Source: Acidobacteriota bacterium
GTDB taxonomy: Bacteria > Acidobacteriota > Holophagae > Thermotomaculales > Thermotomaculaceae
Direction of reading: 5' to 3'
DNA length: 12,981 nt
Assembly: GCA_003650445.1 (NCBI GenBank)
Contig: QMQE01000057.1
Location: 1-12,981 of the forward strand
The notes under the pieces were generated by a model. The model worked only from the letters and a program-made list of their open reading frames with translations, searched no databases and was not told where the DNA came from. A program made the position numbers and the translations under genes. The first letter of the stretch is position 1. Every line of letters starts with the position of its first letter. Below are positions 1 to 5,857 of the stretch, in pieces.

Positions 1-274
1 AGGGGAATTCAACACAAAGGCACAAGGGCACAAAGGACACAAAGTTCAGAGGGTGTTTGGGTTTTGGGGGCTGGCAACGCCGCGGCGCCTGTCCCCCGCT
101 TTGCGGCCCAGCCAACTGAGTGCGCGTTATGCGTAAGCGGCAGAAAGAGATGTAGGAGTAGGAATAGGAGTAGGGGTAAGAATAGTGCAAGTGAAAGTGC
201 GAGTGCGCGAAAGAAAGGAGTTGGCAAATATCGCTTCCCTTCTCTTTCGGTCAGAACACAGGACACATCTTTTG
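1..274. repeat. Gene-free left edge made of short intergenic repeats
   Basis: No credible gene lies here; the short open frames have low-complexity products. Three things are visible. Positions 13-44 hold a degenerate head-to-tail array of the unit CACAAAGG (13-20, 21-28, 29-37, 38-44). Positions 60-115 are G+C rich, with the palindrome CGCCGCGGCG and a small hairpin CCGC-TTT-GCGG at 96-106. Positions 150-274 are one copy of a dispersed repeat whose other copy lies at 5611-5752 in opposite orientation. The region is downstream of the macrodomain gene, and no intrinsic terminator was recognised in it. Confidence 0.75.
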
Positions 275-288
275 TTACCCATCACTTT
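150..288 (-). repeat. Dispersed intergenic repeat, copy A
   Basis: Read on the minus strand, this segment matches 5611-5752 on the plus strand. The core 179-258 is identical to the complement of 5647-5726 over all 80 bases. The flanks are similar with small gaps. One end carries a (CCTACT)n-like hexamer run and the other carries AGTGATGGGT. The left part of the copy (275-288) overlaps the last codons and stop of the macrodomain gene. The conserved core can be read as an open frame in several directions, which is why spurious ORFs appear here; the conservation is at DNA level in an intergenic setting. Confidence 0.9.
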
Positions 289-826
289 TGCCCAGGGAAA
301 GATATACGGAGTTGTAAGTTTCAAGATCACTGTCGCTGAAGAGGACCATCGCGACTTTCGCTGGCTTTCCATGAATTCTTAAAAAATTCACGATAGTCGC
401 AAGGGCAATCTTTGCGGCAGCCACCACCGGGTAGCCATAAATACCCGTACTGATAGAAGGAAACGCAATACTTTCAAGCCCATTGCTCAAGGCCAGAGCC
501 AACGATTCCCGATAGCACGATGAAAGTAGCTGTGCAGCTTCCTCCGGTTCATGGGCATGGTAAACCGGCCCCACCGTGTGAATCACATACCTGGCCGGTA
601 GCTGATATCCTCCGGTCATTTTTGCCATTCCGGTTTCACAACCGCCAAGGGCCGCGCATTCCGTCGCCAGTTCCGGGCCAGCAGCATGGTGAATCGCCCC
701 ACATACGCCTCCACCGTGGGACAGTGCGGAATTGGCCGCATTGACAATGGCGGTAACCGGTTCCTGCGTGATATCTCCCCGTTTCAATATCAGTTCACAT
801 TTGTTAATGCTGTATGTGTATTCCAT
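275..826 (-). CDS. Macrodomain protein (MacroD/YmdB-like ADP-ribose binding or hydrolase)
   Basis: The 183-residue product is a single macrodomain. It has the ADP-ribose binding features GDIT (about residues 17-20), VNAANS (28-33), a glycine-rich loop GGGVCG (38-43), the stretch LGGCETGMAKMTGGY, and PSISTGIYGYP (about 123-133). This family binds ADP-ribose, and many members remove ADP-ribose from proteins or deacetylate O-acetyl-ADP-ribose in the cytoplasm. The chosen ATG at 826 has GGAGGG seven bases upstream; an upstream in-frame TTG at 847 has no comparable site. In MacroD enzymes the loop normally reads GVDG; here the aspartate is cysteine (residue 42), so catalysis is uncertain although binding should persist. 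The gene follows the GGDEF gene by 23 bp and is probably cotranscribed. Its last residues (SDG) and stop fall inside a dispersed repeat. Confidence 0.93.
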   Translation of the reverse strand: MEYTYSINKCELILKRGDITQEPVTAIVNAANSALSHGGGVCGAIHHAAGPELATECAALGGCETGMAKMTGGYQLPARYVIHTVGPVYHAHEPEEAAQLLSSCYRESLALALSNGLESIAFPSISTGIYGYPVVAAAKIALATIVNFLRIHGKPAKVAMVLFSDSDLETYNSVYLSLGKSDG

Positions 827-849
827 ATGTATTCCCTCCCGACTCAATA

Positions 850-2067
850 CTATCCTTTTCCGGTTCTTCCTCCCCCGATTCGGATGGAGGTGGAAGAGTC
901 TCTGCGACGAAGAGACTTGTCTTCATACATAGAGGAATCGGCCATGGCAAGGGCTTCATCTATTGGCGTATTTCCTCCAAATTCGCTGATTCCAGCAGAT
1001 ATGAAAATCGGTATTCCATTCTCATCGGGTAGTGCCAGCAATTCCCGCAGCCGGTCTATCCTCTCTTTTGCGTCTTTATGTGAAAGCCCGAAGCCGACAG
1101 CGAGAAATTCATCCCCCCCCATGCGAAACAGTCCGTCTTCTGCCCGAAAAACCTGACGCATCATGTCTGCCACCCTTCGAAGTGAAAGGTCCCCCGCAGC
1201 ATGCCCCCAATTGTCATTCACAGATTTAAATTTGTCCACATCCATGAAAATCAGGACACCGGATTTTCCTGAAACATCTCCCATGAATCCCCTGAATTTC
1301 CGCTGGTTGTACAAGCCGGTCAAGGGATCTGCGTCCACAAGATTCCGCAAGGCCTGCTGGCTGGCCTCCAACTTCTTATTGGCTTCCCACATCTCGTCCA
1401 TGGCCCTGAGCCCGGCTGCCAGCAAACAGGCAAGGCCTACAGTAAACTCTGATATGGCATCGGCAAAAGAAATATGACTCATATAGCTCGGAACTTTATC
1501 CCCCCATAGAGCGGGGAACAGTACCACCGCGTGATGAAGGAACCAGATCGCATCCAGTATCAGGATAAAGGCAAGCAATCTCGCCCCCCGGGATTTATCA
1601 CGAATGATGGTATCAAGGCCGACACTCACCAGAAGCAAGCCCAATGCAGAATATACAACAATTTGTTCCCGAATCGCGTTTCCGTTCATCATAAACAAAA
1701 GCAATGCCCATCCGCCCACAAGCCAATACAGCCACCGTGGCACAATGGTTTCCATTGCAAAAGATACCCGTCGATACTGGTATAAGCCCAGCGAGAGAAA
1801 AAATGCAAATAAGAGCTTCGAAATTCCGTACCCCTCGTAAACTGAAATCACCTGAAATGAAGTTGTGTCGGTGCCTACCCCGTGATACACAAACAACATC
1901 GCCAGAGCGTCCATGGCCCATGCCAGTGTCCAGCTTAAGAGCACCTTTCGTTTTGTTGTGAACCATGCTACTGCGAAAAATATCAGAAGGATAAATACAA
2001 CCCCACCCTGAACCAGAATGGACCACTGAGATAATGCTTTCTCAACAAGATTGACATCAGCTGTCAT
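850..2067 (-). CDS. Membrane diguanylate cyclase: 7TM sensor plus GGDEF
   Basis: The 405-residue product has about seven hydrophobic segments in the first 220 residues, then a short coiled linker (around DEMWEANKKLEASQQAL), then a GGDEF domain to the C-terminus. The domain opens with DPLTGLYNQRKF, has the metal-binding FMDVDKFKSVND (about 275-284) and an intact GGDEF at 317-321. An RxxD inhibitory site (RAED, 308-311) sits exactly five residues before it. It should therefore make cyclic di-GMP from two GTP, with product feedback, in response to a ligand sensed by the membrane part. The ATG at 2067 is chosen because GGAGG lies five bases upstream; the open frame runs a further 47 codons but that stretch is poor membrane or domain sequence. 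It is the first gene of a likely operon with the macrodomain gene. The sensed signal cannot be told. Confidence 0.93.
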   Translation of the reverse strand: MTADVNLVEKALSQWSILVQGGVVFILLIFFAVAWFTTKRKVLLSWTLAWAMDALAMLFVYHGVGTDTTSFQVISVYEGYGISKLLFAFFLSLGLYQYRRVSFAMETIVPRWLYWLVGGWALLLFMMNGNAIREQIVVYSALGLLLVSVGLDTIIRDKSRGARLLAFILILDAIWFLHHAVVLFPALWGDKVPSYMSHISFADAISEFTVGLACLLAAGLRAMDEMWEANKKLEASQQALRNLVDADPLTGLYNQRKFRGFMGDVSGKSGVLIFMDVDKFKSVNDNWGHAAGDLSLRRVADMMRQVFRAEDGLFRMGGDEFLAVGFGLSHKDAKERIDRLRELLALPDENGIPIFISAGISEFGGNTPIDEALAMADSSMYEDKSLRRRDSSTSIRIGGGRTGKG

Positions 2068-2168
2068 TAACACCTCCACACAAACGTAGCACTTTCCGAT
2101 ATAACGCGTAGCATTCATCCTTTCATGACAAACGCATACGTTCACACGCTGGCAGATTCTAATGATAA

Positions 2169-2177
2169 ATTGTACCA
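2169..2177 (-). promoter_or_regulatory. Extended -10 element for the GGDEF-macrodomain operon
   Basis: On the minus strand the sequence reads TGGTACAAT, a match to the extended -10 form TGnTATAAT. Transcription from here would leave a leader of about 95 bases before the GGDEF start at 2067. No good -35 hexamer is present at the usual distance, as often happens with extended -10 promoters. The same nonamer occurs before the Trm112-like gene and a one-base variant before the aldehyde dehydrogenase gene. Confidence 0.5.
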
Positions 2178-2201
2178 CAGAAGGCATGGGTGCCTTCTGT
2201 G
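2176..2201. promoter_or_regulatory. Perfect 11-bp inverted repeat, candidate operator
   Basis: The left arm CACAGAAGGCA (2176-2186) and right arm TGCCTTCTGTG (2191-2201) are exact reverse complements around the centre TGGG. The right side is followed by ATTTC and not by a T-run, and the site lies between two divergent genes, so a terminator is unlikely. It covers the spacer and -35 area of the minus-strand extended -10 at 2169-2177 and lies about 40 bp upstream of the plus-strand one. An operator for a dimeric regulator is the simplest reading; a nucleic-acid hairpin is possible. Confidence 0.5.
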
Positions 2202-2240
2202 ATTTCAAAGATATTCAGCACCGCCCTTCTTGCCTCGCCG

Positions 2241-2249
2241 TGGTAGAAT
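2241..2249 (+). promoter_or_regulatory. Extended -10 element for the aldehyde dehydrogenase-peptidase operon
   Basis: TGGTAGAAT matches the extended -10 form TGnTATAAT with one mismatch. It lies 33 bp before the ATG at 2283, which would give a leader of about 27 bases containing the GGAG ribosome binding site at 2273-2276. No convincing -35 hexamer was seen. Confidence 0.45.
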
Positions 2250-2282
2250 GAAAGGGAAATAAACCCGGCTACGGAGTTGAAA

Positions 2283-3716
2283 ATGAAAACTTATCCGCTT
2301 ATTCTGGGGGGACACATGATGGAAACCCCGAAAAAACAGCGCGTAACGGACAAATTTTCCGGTGAAAAATTCGCCGAAGTTTCCCTTGCGGGGGATGAAG
2401 AACTGGAGCAGGCATTGACAGCTGCTGAAAAAGCTCAAGGGGCACTGGCTGCCCTCCCCGCCCATGAGCGAAGCCGACTCATTCTGGACGCGAGGGATAA
2501 TCTTGCGGCAAAGAAAGACAAACTGGCAAAAATTATCGCCCGGGAAGCGGGAAAACCGTTGAAATATGCTGGGGGAGAGGTTGCCCGCTGCCTGGAAAAC
2601 CTGACATTCGCCGCCGAAGAGGCTAAACGCATCCACGGGGAAACCCTGCCCCTTGATGCCAGTACCGCCGGGGAAAACCGCACAGGATTCTATGAACGCT
2701 TTCCCATTGGTGTGGTGGCAGCGATTTCCCCATTCAATTTCCCGCTGAACCTTGCCGCCCACAAAGTTGCGCCGGCCATTGCGGCTGGCTGCCCGGTTAT
2801 CCTGAAGCCGGCAGGGTTGACTCCGATATCCGGGATTGAACTGATCCGGGCCTTTGTAGAGGCCGGTGCGCCGGAGGGTGCGGTCAGCGTGGTTCCGGGA
2901 CCAGGTTCTGTAGTGGGAGAAAAACTGGTTACAGATCCCAGGATCGCCAAGATAACTTTTACCGGTAGCCGCATGGTGGGCACCCATATTACGCAAGTTG
3001 CAGGGTTGAAAAAAGTAACAATGGAACTTGGCTCCAACAGCGGGGTCGTTGTGGATAAGGACTGTTCCAGGATGGATTACGCGGTGAAGCGCTGTGTATT
3101 GGGCGCATTCTACAATCAGGGGCAGGTCTGCATTTCCGTTCAACGGATTTTTGTCCACGAGAAAAACATAGCAGAATTTACGGAAAAATTTGTGGCCGCC
3201 ACCGAGAATCTCGTTGTCGGGAATCCCCTGGATGAAGCAACCGACGTGGGGCCCATTATTTCAGAACCGGAACTCGCCCGGATTGAAAATTGGCTGACGG
3301 AAGCAAGGAAGCAGGGGGCTGAGATCCTCATCGGGGGAAATCGGGACGGGAATGTGCTGACACCGGCAGTCATTGTGAATGCCCGTCCCGACATGCGAAT
3401 TATGAAAGAAGAGTTGTTTGCCCCGGCGGTGGTCATCCACCCGGTTTCCTCTTTTGAAGAAGGGATTCGCCTGCTGGATGACTCCAGTTACGGCCTACAG
3501 GCTGGTATCTTCACCGACAACGTGGATAAGGCGCTGAATGCCGTCAGCAGGGTGAACGTCGGCGGCGTAATGATCAACGATATCCCGGCGTTCCGGGTGG
3601 ACCACATGCCCTACGGCGGGAATAAGGGCAGCGGCCTGGGCCGGGAAGGCGCAAAATTTGCAATTGAAGACATGACCACCTTGAGAATGGTCGTGTTTAA
3701 CCGTAATCGCAACTGA
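2283..3716 (+). CDS. NAD(P)-dependent aldehyde dehydrogenase family protein
   Basis: The 477-residue product is a complete ALDH-superfamily enzyme of normal length, which oxidises an aldehyde to its acid with NAD(P) in the cytoplasm. Visible landmarks are SPFNFPLNLAAHKVAPAIAAG with the oxyanion asparagine (about 152), the cofactor-binding FTGSRMVG, the general-base glutamate in MELGSNSGVVV (about 248) and the nucleophilic cysteine in NQGQVCISVQR (about 283). The NQGQVCISVQR wording resembles the lactaldehyde/phosphonoacetaldehyde branch more than betaine or succinate-semialdehyde enzymes, but the substrate is not determined. The ATG at 2283 is preferred over TTG at 2277 because GGAG at 2273-2276 is then six bases upstream rather than touching the start. 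The peptidase gene follows after 19 bp. Confidence 0.93.
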   Translation: MKTYPLILGGHMMETPKKQRVTDKFSGEKFAEVSLAGDEELEQALTAAEKAQGALAALPAHERSRLILDARDNLAAKKDKLAKIIAREAGKPLKYAGGEVARCLENLTFAAEEAKRIHGETLPLDASTAGENRTGFYERFPIGVVAAISPFNFPLNLAAHKVAPAIAAGCPVILKPAGLTPISGIELIRAFVEAGAPEGAVSVVPGPGSVVGEKLVTDPRIAKITFTGSRMVGTHITQVAGLKKVTMELGSNSGVVVDKDCSRMDYAVKRCVLGAFYNQGQVCISVQRIFVHEKNIAEFTEKFVAATENLVVGNPLDEATDVGPIISEPELARIENWLTEARKQGAEILIGGNRDGNVLTPAVIVNARPDMRIMKEELFAPAVVIHPVSSFEEGIRLLDDSSYGLQAGIFTDNVDKALNAVSRVNVGGVMINDIPAFRVDHMPYGGNKGSGLGREGAKFAIEDMTTLRMVVFNRNRN

Positions 3717-3735
3717 AATACAAAATGGAGGATTT

Positions 3736-4812
3736 ATGTCTGAACGGATGATCAAGCAATTTATGGAAATGGTACAGATTGATAGTGAATCGGGAAACGA
3801 AGCCAGGTTTATCAAATACTTGAAGGGGGAGTTTGAAAAACTGGGAGGAACTGCCACCATTGACAGTTACGGCAATCTCGTGGCGAAATTCCCCGCGAAA
3901 AACAGCAAGGTAACAGAACCGATTCTCCTTTCCTGCCATGCAGACACTGTGAAACCCGGTATCGGTATTGAACCGGTACTGAAAGACGGCGTCATCCGCT
4001 CCAGAGGCGAAACCATACTTGGAGCCGATGATAAGGCGGGCATTGCGGAAATGCTGGAGGCATTGCGGACAGCAAAAGTACGCCCACCTGTGGAAGTCGC
4101 CATCAGCCGCCAGGAAGAGGTAGGGCTCTTTGGTGTTAAAAACATGGACTACTCGTTAATTTCCGCAAAGAAGGGTTTTCTGCTGGATAATGACACCCTG
4201 GACACTATCGTCATCGGCGGTCCCAGTTATTTTGCCATTGACGTAACCGTCAGCGGAAAAGCCGCCCATGCCGGAATGGAACCGGAAAACGGAATCAACG
4301 CCATCCACGCTGCATCCAAAGCCATCGCCGCGCTGAAATTAGGCCGCCTGGATCATGAAACCACTGCCAACGTCGGTGTCATCAATGGTGGGATGATTCG
4401 AAATGGTGTCCCGGACGTTTGCACCTTTCTGGCGGAGTGCCGTTCCCTGGCCCATGACAAAGCTCAGAAACTGGCCGATGAAATAGTTGCCACAATTCAA
4501 AAAGAAGTGACAGATTTCGGCGCTGAAGTGGAGATCAAGGTGGACAATCTCTGCAAAGCAGTGGATATTCCGGAGAACTCCGAAACCGTTGAAGTCGCCA
4601 AAAGAGCATTGAAAACAGCAGGTGTAGACGCCACCACAACCTTCATCACCGGCTTTACCGATGCCTCCATCTACAACAATCATGGCATCGAGATGGCTGT
4701 CGTCGGCATTGGCGCCAGGGAAGAGCACGCCACCTCCGAACATATCTACGTAGCCGATATGGAAAAAGCACTGGTGATGATCAACGAAACACTACGAATC
4801 ATGGGAGAATAA
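3736..4812 (+). CDS. PepT-like M20 family metallopeptidase
   Basis: The 358-residue product belongs to the M20 family of two-zinc exopeptidases and is closest in look to the shorter PepT-like group (about 360 residues) rather than the roughly 408-residue enteric PepT. The metal and catalytic residues are in order: SCHADTV (H68, D70), GADDKAG (bridging D98), RQEEVG (E127 as general base, E128), LLDND (D151) and EEHATSEH near the C-terminus (H331). The central dimerisation domain is present around VSGKAAHAGMEPENGINAI. It likely releases N-terminal residues from short peptides in the cytoplasm. The ATG is preceded by GGAGG four bases upstream. It is the second gene after the aldehyde dehydrogenase; the functional link between the two is unclear. 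Confidence 0.92.
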   Translation: MSERMIKQFMEMVQIDSESGNEARFIKYLKGEFEKLGGTATIDSYGNLVAKFPAKNSKVTEPILLSCHADTVKPGIGIEPVLKDGVIRSRGETILGADDKAGIAEMLEALRTAKVRPPVEVAISRQEEVGLFGVKNMDYSLISAKKGFLLDNDTLDTIVIGGPSYFAIDVTVSGKAAHAGMEPENGINAIHAASKAIAALKLGRLDHETTANVGVINGGMIRNGVPDVCTFLAECRSLAHDKAQKLADEIVATIQKEVTDFGAEVEIKVDNLCKAVDIPENSETVEVAKRALKTAGVDATTTFITGFTDASIYNNHGIEMAVVGIGAREEHATSEHIYVADMEKALVMINETLRIMGE

Positions 4813-4946
4813 ATATCGAGAAGTGTTCTGTGCGGCTTTGCCGCCTGTGATCAGTGTTCTGACCCGAAAACGCAGGAAAAGACAGGTAATTGATCAACTC
4901 GCTGATTCGTTACGAATTACGATGCTGCGTGTGGCACTCCCAATCA
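4813..4946. repeat. Convergent gap with a partial copy of the dispersed repeat
   Basis: This gap lies between the ends of the peptidase and thioredoxin-like genes. Bases 4821-4868 resemble the start of the repeat at 5630-5661: both carry GTGTTCTGTG and then CAGTGTTCTGACC followed by GAAA. Here the two pieces are separated by extra sequence containing the palindrome GCGGC-TTT-GCCGC (4832-4844). The palindrome has no T-run beside it on either strand, so it is a poor intrinsic terminator. The rest of the gap shows nothing recognisable. Confidence 0.6.
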
Positions 4947-5540
4947 CTACTGATTCAGCGCCTCTTTGATCATGTCGACAACTTTTTTGTAGGCAGGCTT
5001 TCCCTCTTCCAGGACCTTCCCATTTCCATCTACGAGGATGAAGTGGGGAATGGATCGAAGGTTGAATTGTTTTGCAATGGGGGATGCCCAATCAATGCCT
5101 CGATGCCCTTTTCGGTTTATATCAATACGAACCACGTGGATATCGGGCCGTGCCTTCGCCAACTTTTCGAGATAAGGGGCAATTGCCCGGCATGGGGGAC
5201 AAAATTCACTGTACATGTCCACTATATTTGTCTTTCCCGAAACAATCATGGAAGTAAGGTCAATGGGGCTGTCAGGAAATTCCGTGATGTAGGCATGAGC
5301 CGGCGTGCTGCGTAATAGAAAAAAGAGAAGTACACCCACCAGAACAACGGCCACGACCATCAGGATGTTCCACCCGTTGAAACCGCCACCACTTCCCGCA
5401 TGAACCCGTTTCCCCGATAAACGTGAAATCCCTGCAGACTGGCGCGCAGGATCAGCTGAAATCTCGGGCAACTGAGCACCACAATGAACACAAACCGGAC
5501 TATCATCAGGTGTATAGCAATCACAATTGGGACAATTCAT
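4947..5540 (-). CDS. Membrane-anchored thioredoxin-fold protein with N-terminal zinc ribbon
   Basis: The 197-residue product has three parts. Residues 3-20 form a small zinc-ribbon pattern (CPNC ... CVHC). Residues about 58-76 are one strong transmembrane helix (ILMVVAVVLVGVLLFFLL). Residues about 95-197 are a thioredoxin domain with the active site FCPPC (114-117) and the cis-proline in RSIPHF (165). By topology the ribbon would be cytoplasmic and the redox domain outside, where it could reduce or oxidise disulfides or serve cytochrome c maturation, to which TlpA/ResA-type proteins contribute; this role is inferred. Two in-frame ATGs are possible, 5558 and 5540. The second gives CPNC directly after the start and is preferred, with an unusual G-rich run just upstream. 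The gene is isolated, between repeat copies. Confidence 0.88.
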   Translation of the reverse strand: MNCPNCDCYTPDDSPVCVHCGAQLPEISADPARQSAGISRLSGKRVHAGSGGGFNGWNILMVVAVVLVGVLLFFLLRSTPAHAYITEFPDSPIDLTSMIVSGKTNIVDMYSEFCPPCRAIAPYLEKLAKARPDIHVVRIDINRKGHRGIDWASPIAKQFNLRSIPHFILVDGNGKVLEEGKPAYKKVVDMIKEALNQ

Positions 5541-5542
5541 CT

Positions 5543-5551
5543 CCCCCCCCC
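5543..5551 (-). promoter_or_regulatory. Nine-guanine tract acting as, or overlapping, the ribosome binding site
   Basis: On the minus strand nine consecutive G residues are followed by AG and then the ATG at 5540. This is the only Shine-Dalgarno-like sequence for the thioredoxin-like gene. If translation starts instead at the ATG at 5558, the tract is inside codons 3-5, and any slippage would shift the frame. Confidence 0.55.
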
Positions 5552-5610
5552 TTATCATTTTTTTGCTATACCCACTTTATCAGAAACACCCAGTCCTATG
5601 CAAGAAGGGA

Positions 5611-5752
5611 AGAGTGATGGGTGAAAAAGATGTGTTCTGTGTTCAGTGTTCTGACCGAAAGAGAAGGGAAGCGATATTTGCCAACTCCTTTCTTTCGCGC
5701 ACTCGCACTTTCACTTGCACTATTCTGCCACCTACTCCTACTCCTACTCGCC
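5611..5752 (+). repeat. Dispersed intergenic repeat, copy B
   Basis: This is the plus-strand copy of the repeat at 150-288. Its core 5647-5726 is identical over 80 bases to the complement of 179-258. Before the core it carries GTGTTCTGTG and CAGTGTTCTGACC, one unit more than copy A. After it there is a run of CCTACT hexamers (about 5731-5749), which differs slightly between the copies. No terminal inverted repeats, target duplication or transposase were seen, so the way it spreads is unknown. Confidence 0.9.
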
Positions 5753-5857
5753 CGAAGAAGCGATGAATGACAAGTCAGGGACTTGACCCATCCCCGTCTC
5801 TTGCCTTGTAAGTCACAAATCACTGCGGCAAAGCCGCCCCACCCTTCACTTTTCTTC

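Larger units (their letters stand above)
5541..5857. other. Intergenic stretch between thioredoxin-like and DUF1573 genes
   Basis: No credible gene is present in this 317-bp gap. It holds the ribosome-binding G tract, repeat copy B (5611-5752), a small hairpin CAAGTC-AGG-GACTTG (5771-5785), and the palindrome GCGGC-AAA-GCCGC (5825-5837) 20 bases beyond the DUF1573 stop. That palindrome lacks a following T-run in the gene direction, so termination there is doubtful. No clear promoter for the thioredoxin-like gene was found. Confidence 0.6.

Noticed and set aside
1..274. CRISPR array or origin-type iterons
   Set aside because: The CACAAAGG units are contiguous and degenerate with no spacers, and no cas, dnaA or rep gene is nearby.
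127..372. Small open frames in repeat copies A and B encoding similar peptides (SDRKRREAIFANSF...)
   Set aside because: Frames are open in several directions, there is no ribosome binding site, and the similarity follows the DNA repeat, including indels that break the frame. Repeat DNA explains it better than a small protein.
2068..2168. Cyclic di-GMP or other riboswitch in the GGDEF leader
   Set aside because: I looked for the conserved GEMM-type core and found no convincing match. A covariance-model search would be needed to revisit this.
2205..3158. Long minus-strand open frame of 317 codons
   Set aside because: It lies almost wholly antisense to the well-supported aldehyde dehydrogenase gene, has no family motifs, and its composition is that of a shadow frame.
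4890..5315. Plus-strand open frame of 141 codons
   Set aside because: It is antisense to the thioredoxin-like gene, whose CPPC, cis-proline, zinc ribbon and transmembrane helix are clear on the other strand.
179..5726. Composite transposon bounded by the inverted repeats
   Set aside because: No transposase or integrase lies between or within the repeats, and no target-site duplication was seen.
5825..5837. Palindrome GCGGC-AAA-GCCGC as DUF1573 terminator
   Set aside because: The stem is short and no T-run follows it in the gene direction. Its recurrence at 4832-4844 fits a repeat component better.
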